Assembly (NCBI GenBank): GCA_021846065.1
Contig: JAJZCP010000064.1
Span: 1-7,583, forward strand
Reading direction: 5' to 3'
Length of the DNA: 7,583 bases
Source: Acidobacteriota bacterium
GTDB taxonomy: Bacteria > Acidobacteriota > Terriglobia > Terriglobales > Acidobacteriaceae
Shown: positions 1 to 5,362 of the stretch, piece after piece
Layout: each line of letters opens with the position of its first letter
How positions within the stretch are numbered: the first letter of the stretch is position 1
Made by a program: the position numbers and the translations under genes
The notes under the pieces: model-generated
Told to the model about the DNA's origin: nothing
Databases searched by the model: none
The model's input: only the letters and a program-made list of their open reading frames with translations

Positions 1-452
1 CATGCGACCGTCTGCACCAGCGAAATGACGACGTCCCCGGTGCCTGGCGGCAGATCGACGACCAGATAATCGAGTTCTCCCCACGCAACCTGCTGCACAA
101 ACTGGCGGATGATCTGGTGCAGCATCGGACCGCGCATCACCATCGGTTTGTCGCCCGGCGAAATGGAGCCGACGGAGATCAATTTCACCCCATGCGCTTC
201 CAGGGGTTCGATCAGGTTGCCTTCCAGCACGCGCGGCTGGGTACGGCTGCCCATCATCAGTGGAACGTTTGGCCCGTACACATCGGCATCCACCAGGCCC
301 ACGCGGTTGCCCAACCGCGCTAGCGCGATCGCCAGGTTCACCGCGATCGTCGTCTTGCCCACGCCGCCTTTGCCCGATCCGACGGCGATCACGTGGCGAA
401 TTCCCGGCAGCGGCTGCGGCCCGGGCGGCGTATTTCCCATCATGTTTCCCAT
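1..452 (-). CDS. Mrp/NBP35-family iron-sulfur carrier P-loop ATPase (3' end cut by window edge)
   Basis: About 150 residues are visible; the C-terminus lies beyond base 1. The reading shows the deviant Walker A motif GSGKGGVGKTT at residues 25-35, with its signature lysine K28, then the VGLVDADVYGPNVPLM segment typical of Mrp, the MVMRGPMLHQ stretch, and a Walker B/switch region reading VVDLPPGTGD. In this family these proteins bind and transfer 4Fe-4S clusters in the cytoplasm in an ATP-dependent way; the paired cysteines used for this lie near the C-terminus and cannot be seen here. The start at 452 is supported by GAGGAG (minus strand, 464-459) six bases upstream. Only about 20 residues precede the P-loop domain, so the N-terminal MIP18/DUF59 domain found in many bacterial Mrp proteins is absent. 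It lies 35 bases downstream of the thioesterase gene and is probably co-transcribed with it. Family assignment is very secure; ApbC, Mrp and NubPL-type names cannot be separated on this fragment. Confidence 0.95.
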   Translation of the reverse strand, partial: MGNMMGNTPPGPQPLPGIRHVIAVGSGKGGVGKTTIAVNLAIALARLGNRVGLVDADVYGPNVPLMMGSRTQPRVLEGNLIEPLEAHGVKLISVGSISPGDKPMVMRGPMLHQIIRQFVQQVAWGELDYLVVDLPPGTGDVVISLVQTVA

Positions 453-487
453 GCTGTACTCCTCACCTGCAAGCTGATTTGCATACT

Positions 488-1033
488 TTAGCGCTGAGCG
501 GCTGCTGCCGACTGCGCCTCGCGCGCGGCGTGGTTCTGCCGCTTGCGCTCGTGTTCCTGTTCACGCTGCTGGCGTCTGCGGCCCGCATCTTCATAACGCC
601 GCAGTTCTTCCGGGCTGGCGGCGATCAGCGGTGGGACCGGCAGGCGGCGTCCATTTTCATCCACCGCGACAAATGTCAGGTAGGCGGAGGAGACATGCCG
701 GCGCGTCCCGGCCATGGCATTTTCCACCCATGCCTTCACGCCTACGTCCATCGATGTTTGAAAAGCTCGATTCACCGACGCTTTCAGGATCACCAGGTCG
801 CCCACATGCACGGGCGCAATAAAATCGATATGTTCCATGGATGCCGTTACCACATGGGCGCGTGCGTGCCGGTAGGCGGCCATGGCGCCGACAAGGTCGA
901 TAAAGTGCATCAATCGTCCGCCCAGCAAATTTCCCAGCGTGTTCGTGTCGTTGGGCAGCACCAGTTCGGTCATCTCCGATTGCGAATCGGCCACCGACCT
1001 TGCTTGCATGGCGGAAATTGTCATTTCGTCCAT
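488..1033 (-). CDS. Hotdog-fold acyl-CoA thioesterase (YciA/YkhA/BACH type)
   Basis: The product is 181 residues. It hydrolyses acyl-CoA to free fatty acid and CoA in the cytoplasm, judging by family. The segment from residue 21 (MTELVLPNDTNTLGNLLGG) followed by RLMHFIDLVGAMAA is the diagnostic opening of this acyl-CoA hydrolase family. N31 and D46 are 15 residues apart, the same spacing as the catalytic Asn and Asp known from a Neisseria relative (N24 and D39). HIDFIAPVHVGDLVIL (about 68-83) and the SSAYLTFVAVDENGR strand (about 115-129) complete a single hotdog domain. Residues 145-181 form a highly charged Arg/Gln/Glu tail ending in an Ala-rich stretch, beyond the usual core. The start is not firmly fixed: an in-frame stop lies nine bases upstream of ATG 1033, no good ribosome site precedes it, and in-frame Met at residues 4, 9 and 21 are alternatives. 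It is the first gene of a probable unit with the Mrp gene and diverges from the TPR gene. Confidence 0.92.
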   Translation of the reverse strand: MDEMTISAMQARSVADSQSEMTELVLPNDTNTLGNLLGGRLMHFIDLVGAMAAYRHARAHVVTASMEHIDFIAPVHVGDLVILKASVNRAFQTSMDVGVKAWVENAMAGTRRHVSSAYLTFVAVDENGRRLPVPPLIAASPEELRRYEDAGRRRQQREQEHERKRQNHAAREAQSAAAAQR

Positions 1034-1108
1034 AGGGATTCAGGTTCTTTCTGCTCCCGCAAGCACGCTGCATTGCCGGTTGATGGCACTGTTGCGAGGG
1101 GAACCTTT

Positions 1109-1137
1109 ATTTTACGCTGCGAAAGTCGGACTCTCGA
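1109..1137 (-). promoter_or_regulatory. Candidate sigma70-type promoter for thioesterase-mrp unit
   Basis: On the minus strand TCGAGA (1137-1132, four of six matches to the -35 consensus) is followed after exactly 17 bases by TAAAAT (1114-1109, five of six matches to the -10 consensus). Transcription would start near 1102, inside the left arm of the inverted repeat, giving a leader of about 70 bases. This is a pattern match only, made by eye. Confidence 0.4.
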
Positions 1138-1153
1138 ATGGTCGGCCGGGCGC

Positions 1154-1182
1154 TTGAGATGCGCGGCCTCCCGCCGTAAGGT
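1154..1182 (+). promoter_or_regulatory. Candidate sigma70-type promoter for TPR/LON operon
   Basis: TTGAGA (1154-1159, five of six -35 matches) is followed after 17 bases by TAAGGT (1177-1182), which keeps the important first T, second A and last T of the -10 box. The predicted transcription start is near 1189, so the right arm of the inverted repeat would lie in the first 30 bases of the leader. The GC-rich spacer and the imperfect -10 box make this moderate at best. Confidence 0.35.
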
Positions 1183-1230
1183 GGAAGGTAGACGGATGCG
1201 TCGAAAGGTTCCCCGCGGCATCTAAACGGC

Positions 1231-1236
1231 AGGGAG
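1231..1236 (+). promoter_or_regulatory. Ribosome binding site deciding the TPR gene start
   Basis: AGGGAG lies six bases before ATG 1243 but directly abuts the earlier in-frame ATG 1237, leaving no spacer. Normal spacing therefore favours 1243 as the true start. Confidence 0.7.
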
Positions 1237-1242
1237 ATGCAG

Positions 1243-1560
1243 ATGGACAAAGTAGCGGCGTTCACCGCAATACTGGCGCAAAATCCGCAGGACGCCTTCG
1301 CCCGGTATGGGCTCGCCATGGAATACATTCAGAGGCAGCAGCTCGAAATGGCGCTCGATCAGTTCGATGAGTTGCACAATCGCCATCCCGATTACACTGC
1401 CGGATATCAGATGGCGGCGCAAACATTGCTGGGCAACGGCCGCATGGAAGAGGGAGTGCGGCGGTTGGAAGCGGGCATCGAATGCGCGCGGCGCACCGGA
1501 AACGCGCACGCCATGGCCGAGATGCAGGCAATGCTGGACGAGACCCAGGCCGGGAAATAG
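1243..1560 (+). CDS. Small tetratricopeptide-repeat (TPR) protein
   Basis: The product is 105 residues with the chosen start (107 if ATG 1237 is used). It is all helical in appearance, with no signal peptide or membrane segment. Residues 17-50 read as one TPR unit (AFARYGLAMEYIQ, then LEMALDQFDELHNRHPDY with the end-of-helix proline P49). Residues 51-84 read as a second (AGYQMAAQTLL, then GRMEEGVRRLEAGIECARR). The C-terminal helix is Met/Glu-rich (AHAMAEMQAMLDE). TPR units bind peptides or partner proteins; with only two, this is more likely an adaptor or a subunit than an enzyme. It begins a run of four plus-strand genes and is followed after 58 bases by the LON-domain gene. I recall similar small TPR proteins in Acidobacteriota but know of no assigned function. 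Confidence 0.85.
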   Translation: MDKVAAFTAILAQNPQDAFARYGLAMEYIQRQQLEMALDQFDELHNRHPDYTAGYQMAAQTLLGNGRMEEGVRRLEAGIECARRTGNAHAMAEMQAMLDETQAGK

Positions 1561-1618
1561 ACCGGCTACGTGAAGGTTTGCAGTCGCCGCGCAAATAAGA
1601 AAGCAGTTTGGAGCACGA

Positions 1619-2227
1619 ATGAAGATCCCGCTTTTCCCGCTCGATGTCGTTTTATTTCCGGGCGCGCCGTTGCCGCTGCATATATTTGAGGAACGCTATA
1701 AGGAGATGATCGCGGAGTGCCTCACCCGTAAAGAAGAGTTCGGTGTGGTGCAGGCGCGACGGGACGGCCTGTCCATCGTAGGATGCACCGCCTCCATTCT
1801 GCGGGTAATGCAGCGCTATCCCGATGGGCGCATGGACATCTTCTGCCGTGGCGAGCGTCGCTTTGAAATCGAATCGTTGAACGAGCAGCGCAATTTTCTC
1901 CAGGCGGAAGTGGACCTGCTGTCTGAAGATGGTGAACAGTCCACGCGGCTGGATCGAGAGCGGTGCGCCGCATTGCACATGGAGATGATGGAACTTTCCG
2001 GCGCGGACCTGGCGGAGTTTCCGCAACTGGATCTGAATAAGCCGATTGCATTTCTGCTGGCCTCCGTGGTGCCGGCCGACCGCCAGTTCCAGCAGGAGTT
2101 GCTGCACCTGCACTCCGACGCGGAGCGCACCGCGCGCTTGATCGAGTTCTATCAACTGATTCTGCCTAAACTGCGGCGCGGCTCCATCGCCGGCAAGACC
2201 GCCGCGCAGAATGGCCACATCATGTAG
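1619..2227 (+). CDS. Stand-alone Lon N-terminal (LON substrate-binding) domain protein
   Basis: The product is 202 residues. Its opening, residues 3-27 (IPLFPLDVVLFPG, then PLPLHIFEERYKEM), is the hallmark of the Lon protease N-terminal domain (Pfam LON_substr_bdg), and the beta-rich part runs to about residue 105. Residues 108-190 are helical, matching the helical half of the domain (LDLNKPIAFLLASVVPAD, then ELLHLHSDAERTARL). There is no AAA+ module and no Ser-Lys protease domain after it, and the length equals the domain alone, so it is not a broken lon gene but the known stand-alone form. In Lon this domain contacts substrates; the role of the free-standing form is not established. GGAG at 1610-1613 sits five bases before the ATG. 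It lies between the TPR gene and the AAA+/VWA pair on the same strand, and might select substrates for them (inference). Confidence 0.92.
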   Translation: MKIPLFPLDVVLFPGAPLPLHIFEERYKEMIAECLTRKEEFGVVQARRDGLSIVGCTASILRVMQRYPDGRMDIFCRGERRFEIESLNEQRNFLQAEVDLLSEDGEQSTRLDRERCAALHMEMMELSGADLAEFPQLDLNKPIAFLLASVVPADRQFQQELLHLHSDAERTARLIEFYQLILPKLRRGSIAGKTAAQNGHIM

Positions 2228-2283
2228 GCGGCTGCTAACCATTTGTTCCGCTGCGCATCGAATTTAGAAAAGTCCCGAAGAGT

Positions 2284-2316
2284 GACCGAAGCGAGAAACG
2301 CGACTCGCGCAGGGTC
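2284..2316 (+). other. Possible stem-loop in the leader between LON and AAA+ genes
   Basis: GACC (2284-2287) can pair with GGTC (2313-2316), and inside it GCGAG (2291-2295) with CTCGC (2304-2308), giving two short stems around an internal loop. No T-run follows, so it is not a standard terminator; an mRNA leader hairpin or attenuator-like fold is possible. The 126-base gap (2228-2353) also holds a weak promoter-like pair, TTGTTC (2243-2248) and TAGAAA (2265-2270) with 16-base spacing, and ends in a full AGGAGG ribosome site at 2341-2346. Confidence 0.25.
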
Positions 2317-2353
2317 CGCGATTTAAAACCGAACATGTATAGGAGGGATACGG

Positions 2354-3892
2354 ATGCCGCAATCGAAGCAGCTTCCCCGCAAACTTGGCGAGCTTCGCCA
2401 GAGCAGCCGCTTTGCGGAACAACGGCTCGCCGGCCGCAGTGTAAAAGATGAAATGCGCGAGCACCTGATTGAGCGGTTGCGCACGAAAGAGATGCTGTTT
2501 CCCGGCATCGTCGGATATGAAGATACCGTAGTTCCCCAGTTGATCAACGCCATCCTGTCCCGCCACAACTTCATTCTGCTGGGTCTGCGCGGCCAGGCGA
2601 AGAGCCGTATTCTACGCTCGCTGACGACGCTGTTGGACGACGCCAGCCCCTACATCGCGGGCTGCGAGATTCGCGACAATCCTTACGCGCCGCTTTGCCG
2701 TCTCTGCCGCCAGCGTCTTCAAGAACAGGGTGAAAGCACAGCCGTTGCATGGATGACGCCGGAGGAGCGCTATGTGGAGAAGCTGGCCACGCCGGACGTG
2801 ACCGTCGCCGACCTGATCGGCGACCTCGATCCGATCAAAGCGGCACGCAGCGGCGAACAGCTTTCGAGCGAGATGAACATCCACTACGGGCTGCTGCCGC
2901 GCGCCAACCGCGGTATCTTTGCCGTCAATGAGTTGCCCGACCTGGCCGGAAAAATTCAGGTCGCGCTGTTCAACATCATGCAGGAAGGCGATGTGCAGAT
3001 TAAGGGCTATCCAGTGCGTCTCGCGCTCGATGTCGCGCTGATCTTCACCGCCAATCCGGAGGACTACACGGCGCGGGGCAAGATCGTCACGCCTTTGAAA
3101 GATCGCATCGGCTCCGAAATCCGTACCCACTATCCGCTGACCGTGGTCGAAGGCATCGCCATCACTACGCAGGAGGCGTGGACCGAGCGAGGCCTGATGA
3201 AGACGGAGGTCCCCGGTTATATCCGTTCGATCGTGGAGCAGATCGCTTTTTCCGCCCGGGAAGATAAAAAAGTCGACCGCCGCAGCGGCGTCAGCCAGCG
3301 CCTGCCCATCAGCACCATGGAACTTGTGGTCTCGAACGCAGAACGACGCGCGCTGCAGCATGGGGAAACGCTCGCTGTGCCGCGTGCCGGCGACCTCTAC
3401 AGCGCGCTGCCCGGGATTACCGGCAAGATCGAATTGGAGTATGAAGGCGAGATGCGCGGGTCGGACGTCGTGGTGCGCGAACTGGTGCGCAATGCCATCG
3501 CCCAGATATTCGACCAGTATTTTGCCGAAACCAATACCCAGCAGATCGAGCAGTGGTTCAACCTCGGCGGCACCATTAAGGTGGAGGACAACCAGTCGGC
3601 CACCGGGATGCTGGCCGAGTTGCAGCAAATTCAGGGCTTGATGGAAAAGCTGACGCCTTTGGGCATTGGCGCAAAGGATTCTCCCGAGCGCATTGTGTCG
3701 GCGGCGGAATTTCTGCTGGAAGGCATGGTCGCCCATCGGCGCATCAGCCGCAATGAGGAGCGGGGCTTTGCCGCTGCGGACAAAATGGCGCGTCGCGGCG
3801 AACGAGGGGAACGCGGCGGAGAACGGTCTGCCAATGAGCGCGAGCCGGAGCCGGACGATTATCCCCGGCGCTCGCGCAAGGGCTACAACTAG
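2354..3892 (+). CDS. ChlI/MoxR-like AAA+ ATPase, partner of VWA protein
   Basis: The product is 512 residues and starts seven bases after a perfect AGGAGG site. The AAA+ core has Walker A GLRGQAKS (77-84), a Walker B-like strand IFAVNELPDL (188-197) in which the usual Asp is Asn192 while the catalytic Glu193 is kept, a sensor-1 region IFTANPEDYT (230-239), and PLKDRIGSEIRTHYP (247-261), where R251 is a possible arginine finger. An insert with C104, C115 and C118 (CxxC plus one) lies between Walker A and Walker B and could bind metal. Residues 323-440 form a helical lid. The C-terminus (about 478-512) is a charged, disordered-looking tail rich in RGE and PRR. This fits the magnesium-chelatase I/MoxR branch, whose ring ATPases act with a VWA subunit to insert metals or remodel proteins in the cytoplasm. 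The VWA partner follows after 43 bases. A bacteriochlorophyll role is unlikely because no H subunit or pigment genes are seen. The 'sigma-54 interacting' name sometimes given to such proteins is not supported: I see no GAFTGA loop or DNA-binding domain. Confidence 0.88.
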   Translation: MPQSKQLPRKLGELRQSSRFAEQRLAGRSVKDEMREHLIERLRTKEMLFPGIVGYEDTVVPQLINAILSRHNFILLGLRGQAKSRILRSLTTLLDDASPYIAGCEIRDNPYAPLCRLCRQRLQEQGESTAVAWMTPEERYVEKLATPDVTVADLIGDLDPIKAARSGEQLSSEMNIHYGLLPRANRGIFAVNELPDLAGKIQVALFNIMQEGDVQIKGYPVRLALDVALIFTANPEDYTARGKIVTPLKDRIGSEIRTHYPLTVVEGIAITTQEAWTERGLMKTEVPGYIRSIVEQIAFSAREDKKVDRRSGVSQRLPISTMELVVSNAERRALQHGETLAVPRAGDLYSALPGITGKIELEYEGEMRGSDVVVRELVRNAIAQIFDQYFAETNTQQIEQWFNLGGTIKVEDNQSATGMLAELQQIQGLMEKLTPLGIGAKDSPERIVSAAEFLLEGMVAHRRISRNEERGFAAADKMARRGERGERGGERSANEREPEPDDYPRRSRKGYN

Positions 3893-3935
3893 CAGCGCAG
3901 ATCTCGGCATTGCATCGATAGGCTTGGTCTCACGC

Positions 3936-5177
3936 ATGAAACGCATCCGTTACACGAAATATACCGGCGACCTGGCAAGCGAAATGGAGCTTGAATCGCT
4001 CCTGGACGCGCTGTCGGACTATCTGCTCGATTCCGGCTATCGCTCGCCCCTCAGCCAGTTTCAGGAACTCGACGGCGAGCAGACGCTGGACAACCTGCGC
4101 GAGGCCCTGCGCCAGGCATTGGAATCCGGCGACCTGTTCGATAAGGCCATGCAGGACCGCATCGACCAGATGGCGATGGACGGCGAGGTGGACCGGTTGG
4201 TCGAGCAGTTGATGGAACGCATGGAGCGGGAGAATTACATCTCCATCGACCAGGCCCCTGAGCCATCGAAAATCTCCAGCGTTGCCGGACAGACTGGCCA
4301 GGCGCAGGCGGCGGCCAAATTCCAGGTGACCGACAAGGGGCTTGATTTTCTTGGCTATAAGACCCTCCGCGACCTCCTCGGTTCGCTCGGAAAATCCTCG
4401 TTTGGCCGCCACGACACCCGCGCCATGGATACCGGGGTCGAGACCAGCGGCGGTTCACGCCGCTACGAGTTCGGCAACACCATGAACCTGGATGCGACCG
4501 CCACGCTGAGTTCCGCCATCGCCCGCGAAGGCCTCTCGCTGCCGCTGAACTTCGAATACAGCGACCTGCATGTGCATGAAAGCGAATATCAAAGCTCGTG
4601 CGCCACTGTAGTCATGCTGGACTGTTCCCACTCCATGGTCCTGTATGGGGAAGACCGCTTTACCCCAGCCAAGCGCGTCGCCATGGCGCTGTCGCATCTG
4701 GTGCGCACCCAATACCCCGGCGATACGCTGTCGCTCGTCTTGTTCCATGACTCCGCCGAGGAACTGCCCTTGTCGCAGCTGGCGCGGGCGCAGGTCGGCC
4801 CCTACTACACCAATACCCGCGCCGGTCTGCAACTTGCCCAGCGCATCCTGGCGCGCCAGCGCAAGGACATGAAGCAGATCGTCATGATTACCGACGGCAA
4901 GCCCTCGGCGCTGACCCTGCCGGATGGCCGTATCTATAAGAATGCCTTCGGCCTGGACCCGCTGGTCGTCGGAGAGACCCTGCAGGAGGTGGCCCGCTGC
5001 CGGCGCTCCGCCATCATGATCAATACATTTATGCTGGCGTCCGACCCCGGCCTGGTGCAGTTTGTGCAACGTGTGTCGGCCATGTGCCAGGGCAAGGCGT
5101 ACTTCACCACCCCGGAAAACCTGGGACAGTATCTGCTGATGGACTTTCTCTCCCGCAAGATGAAGACCGTCCATTGA
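3936..5177 (+). CDS. VWA-domain protein (ChlD/CoxE-like partner of the AAA+ ATPase)
   Basis: The product is 413 residues from ATG 3936. The open frame reaches further upstream (to 3666), but that part overlaps the AAA+ gene, and the [12 protein letters not shown] opening is the natural N-terminus for this family; the ribosome site is weak. Residues 15-100 are helical and acidic, and 127-195 form a linker region. The von Willebrand A domain spans about 220-405 with a complete MIDAS metal site: DCSHS (D229, S231, S233), a Thr in YTNTRAG (T294 likely) and D320 in MITDGKPSA. No signal peptide or membrane helix is seen, so it should be cytosolic. In magnesium chelatase and in MoxR systems the VWA subunit docks on the ATPase ring and links it to the client. 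The 43-base gap to the upstream ATPase gene argues for co-transcription and partnership. The client is not identifiable from the window. It is the last gene before the T-tract region. Confidence 0.88.
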   Translation: MKRIRYTKYTGDLASEMELESLLDALSDYLLDSGYRSPLSQFQELDGEQTLDNLREALRQALESGDLFDKAMQDRIDQMAMDGEVDRLVEQLMERMERENYISIDQAPEPSKISSVAGQTGQAQAAAKFQVTDKGLDFLGYKTLRDLLGSLGKSSFGRHDTRAMDTGVETSGGSRRYEFGNTMNLDATATLSSAIAREGLSLPLNFEYSDLHVHESEYQSSCATVVMLDCSHSMVLYGEDRFTPAKRVAMALSHLVRTQYPGDTLSLVLFHDSAEELPLSQLARAQVGPYYTNTRAGLQLAQRILARQRKDMKQIVMITDGKPSALTLPDGRIYKNAFGLDPLVVGETLQEVARCRRSAIMINTFMLASDPGLVQFVQRVSAMCQGKAYFTTPENLGQYLLMDFLSRKMKTVH

Positions 5178-5215
5178 CGGGAAGACTTGACCGGCAAATT
5201 GATCTGGATCGTTCT

Positions 5216-5293
5216 GCCATGCGTGGGCCTTTTTTGTCCATCGGCACGGTTTCGCTCCGTTTTTTTTGACTCCATCCATCTTCGGATTTTTTT
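5216..5293 (+). terminator. Probable terminator region with three short hairpin/T-tract units
   Basis: Three units follow the VWA gene. Unit one has GCC (5216-5218) against GGC (5226-5228), with T6 at 5230-5235. Unit two has ACGG (5246-5249) and CCGT (5257-5260) around a 7-base loop, with T8 at 5260-5267. Unit three has ATCC (5274-5277) and GGAT (5284-5287), or the alternative ATC(TTCG)GAT with a stable UUCG loop, followed by T6 at 5288-5293. Each stem is short for a strong Rho-independent terminator; together they plausibly end the operon. The 5178-5362 gap holds no gene. Confidence 0.5.
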
Positions 5294-5295
5294 AT
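5266..5295 (+). promoter_or_regulatory. Weak promoter candidate for the repeat-protein gene
   Basis: TTGACT (5266-5271, five of six -35 matches) is followed after 18 bases by TTTTAT (5290-5295, four of six -10 matches), overlapping the terminator T-tracts. A good -10-like word TATGAT also occurs at 5306-5311 but without a matching -35. The AT-rich stretch just upstream of a gene behind a terminator makes some promoter here likely; the exact boxes are uncertain. Confidence 0.3.
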
Positions 5296-5362
5296 GGGCG
5301 GCACCTATGATGTTTTTCGACGAAATACATCTAACCAGTAATTAAGCCAGAAGGAGCGAGAG

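Larger units (their letters stand above)
1098..1214. repeat. 11-bp perfect inverted repeat in divergent promoter region
   Basis: GGGGAACCTTT at 1098-1108 and AAAGGTTCCCC at 1204-1214 are exact reverse complements, 95 bases apart, with no extension on either side. Seen from each gene, the word AAAGGTTCCCC occurs once in its own leader: 1108-1098 on the minus strand, ending 64 bases before the thioesterase start, and 1204-1214 on the plus strand, ending 28 bases before the TPR start. The left arm directly adjoins the -10 candidate of the minus-strand promoter. It may be a pair of regulator sites or a shared mRNA leader element; this is inference. Confidence 0.5.

Noticed and set aside
260..1225. 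321-codon plus-strand frame across the thioesterase and mrp genes
   Set aside because: It is antisense to two well-recognised minus-strand proteins and its translation is Arg/His/Pro-rich noise.
1619..2227. A truncated lon protease pseudogene
   Set aside because: The protein ends cleanly at the domain boundary, has a ribosome site, and downstream sequence shows no Lon ATPase or protease remnant; stand-alone forms are known.
2354..3892. Sigma-54-dependent transcription activator
   Set aside because: No GAFTGA loop, receiver or helix-turn-helix domain is present; the layout is that of a ChlI/MoxR-like ATPase.
3666..3935. Upstream extension of the VWA frame
   Set aside because: It overlaps the 3' end of the AAA+ gene in another frame and has no family-like sequence; the VWA protein naturally begins at ATG 3936.
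2612..3946. 444-codon open frame on the minus strand across the AAA+ gene
   Set aside because: It is antisense to a clearly conserved ATPase with all motifs in the plus frame; its translation has no recognisable domain, and high GC favours such shadow frames.
2354..5177. Magnesium chelatase for (bacterio)chlorophyll synthesis
   Set aside because: No H subunit or pigment genes occur here, and the ATPase and VWA proteins differ from true BchI and BchD in the Walker B residue and layout.
4455..5279. 274-codon minus-strand frame
   Set aside because: It is antisense to the VWA domain with intact MIDAS residues and has no domain of its own.
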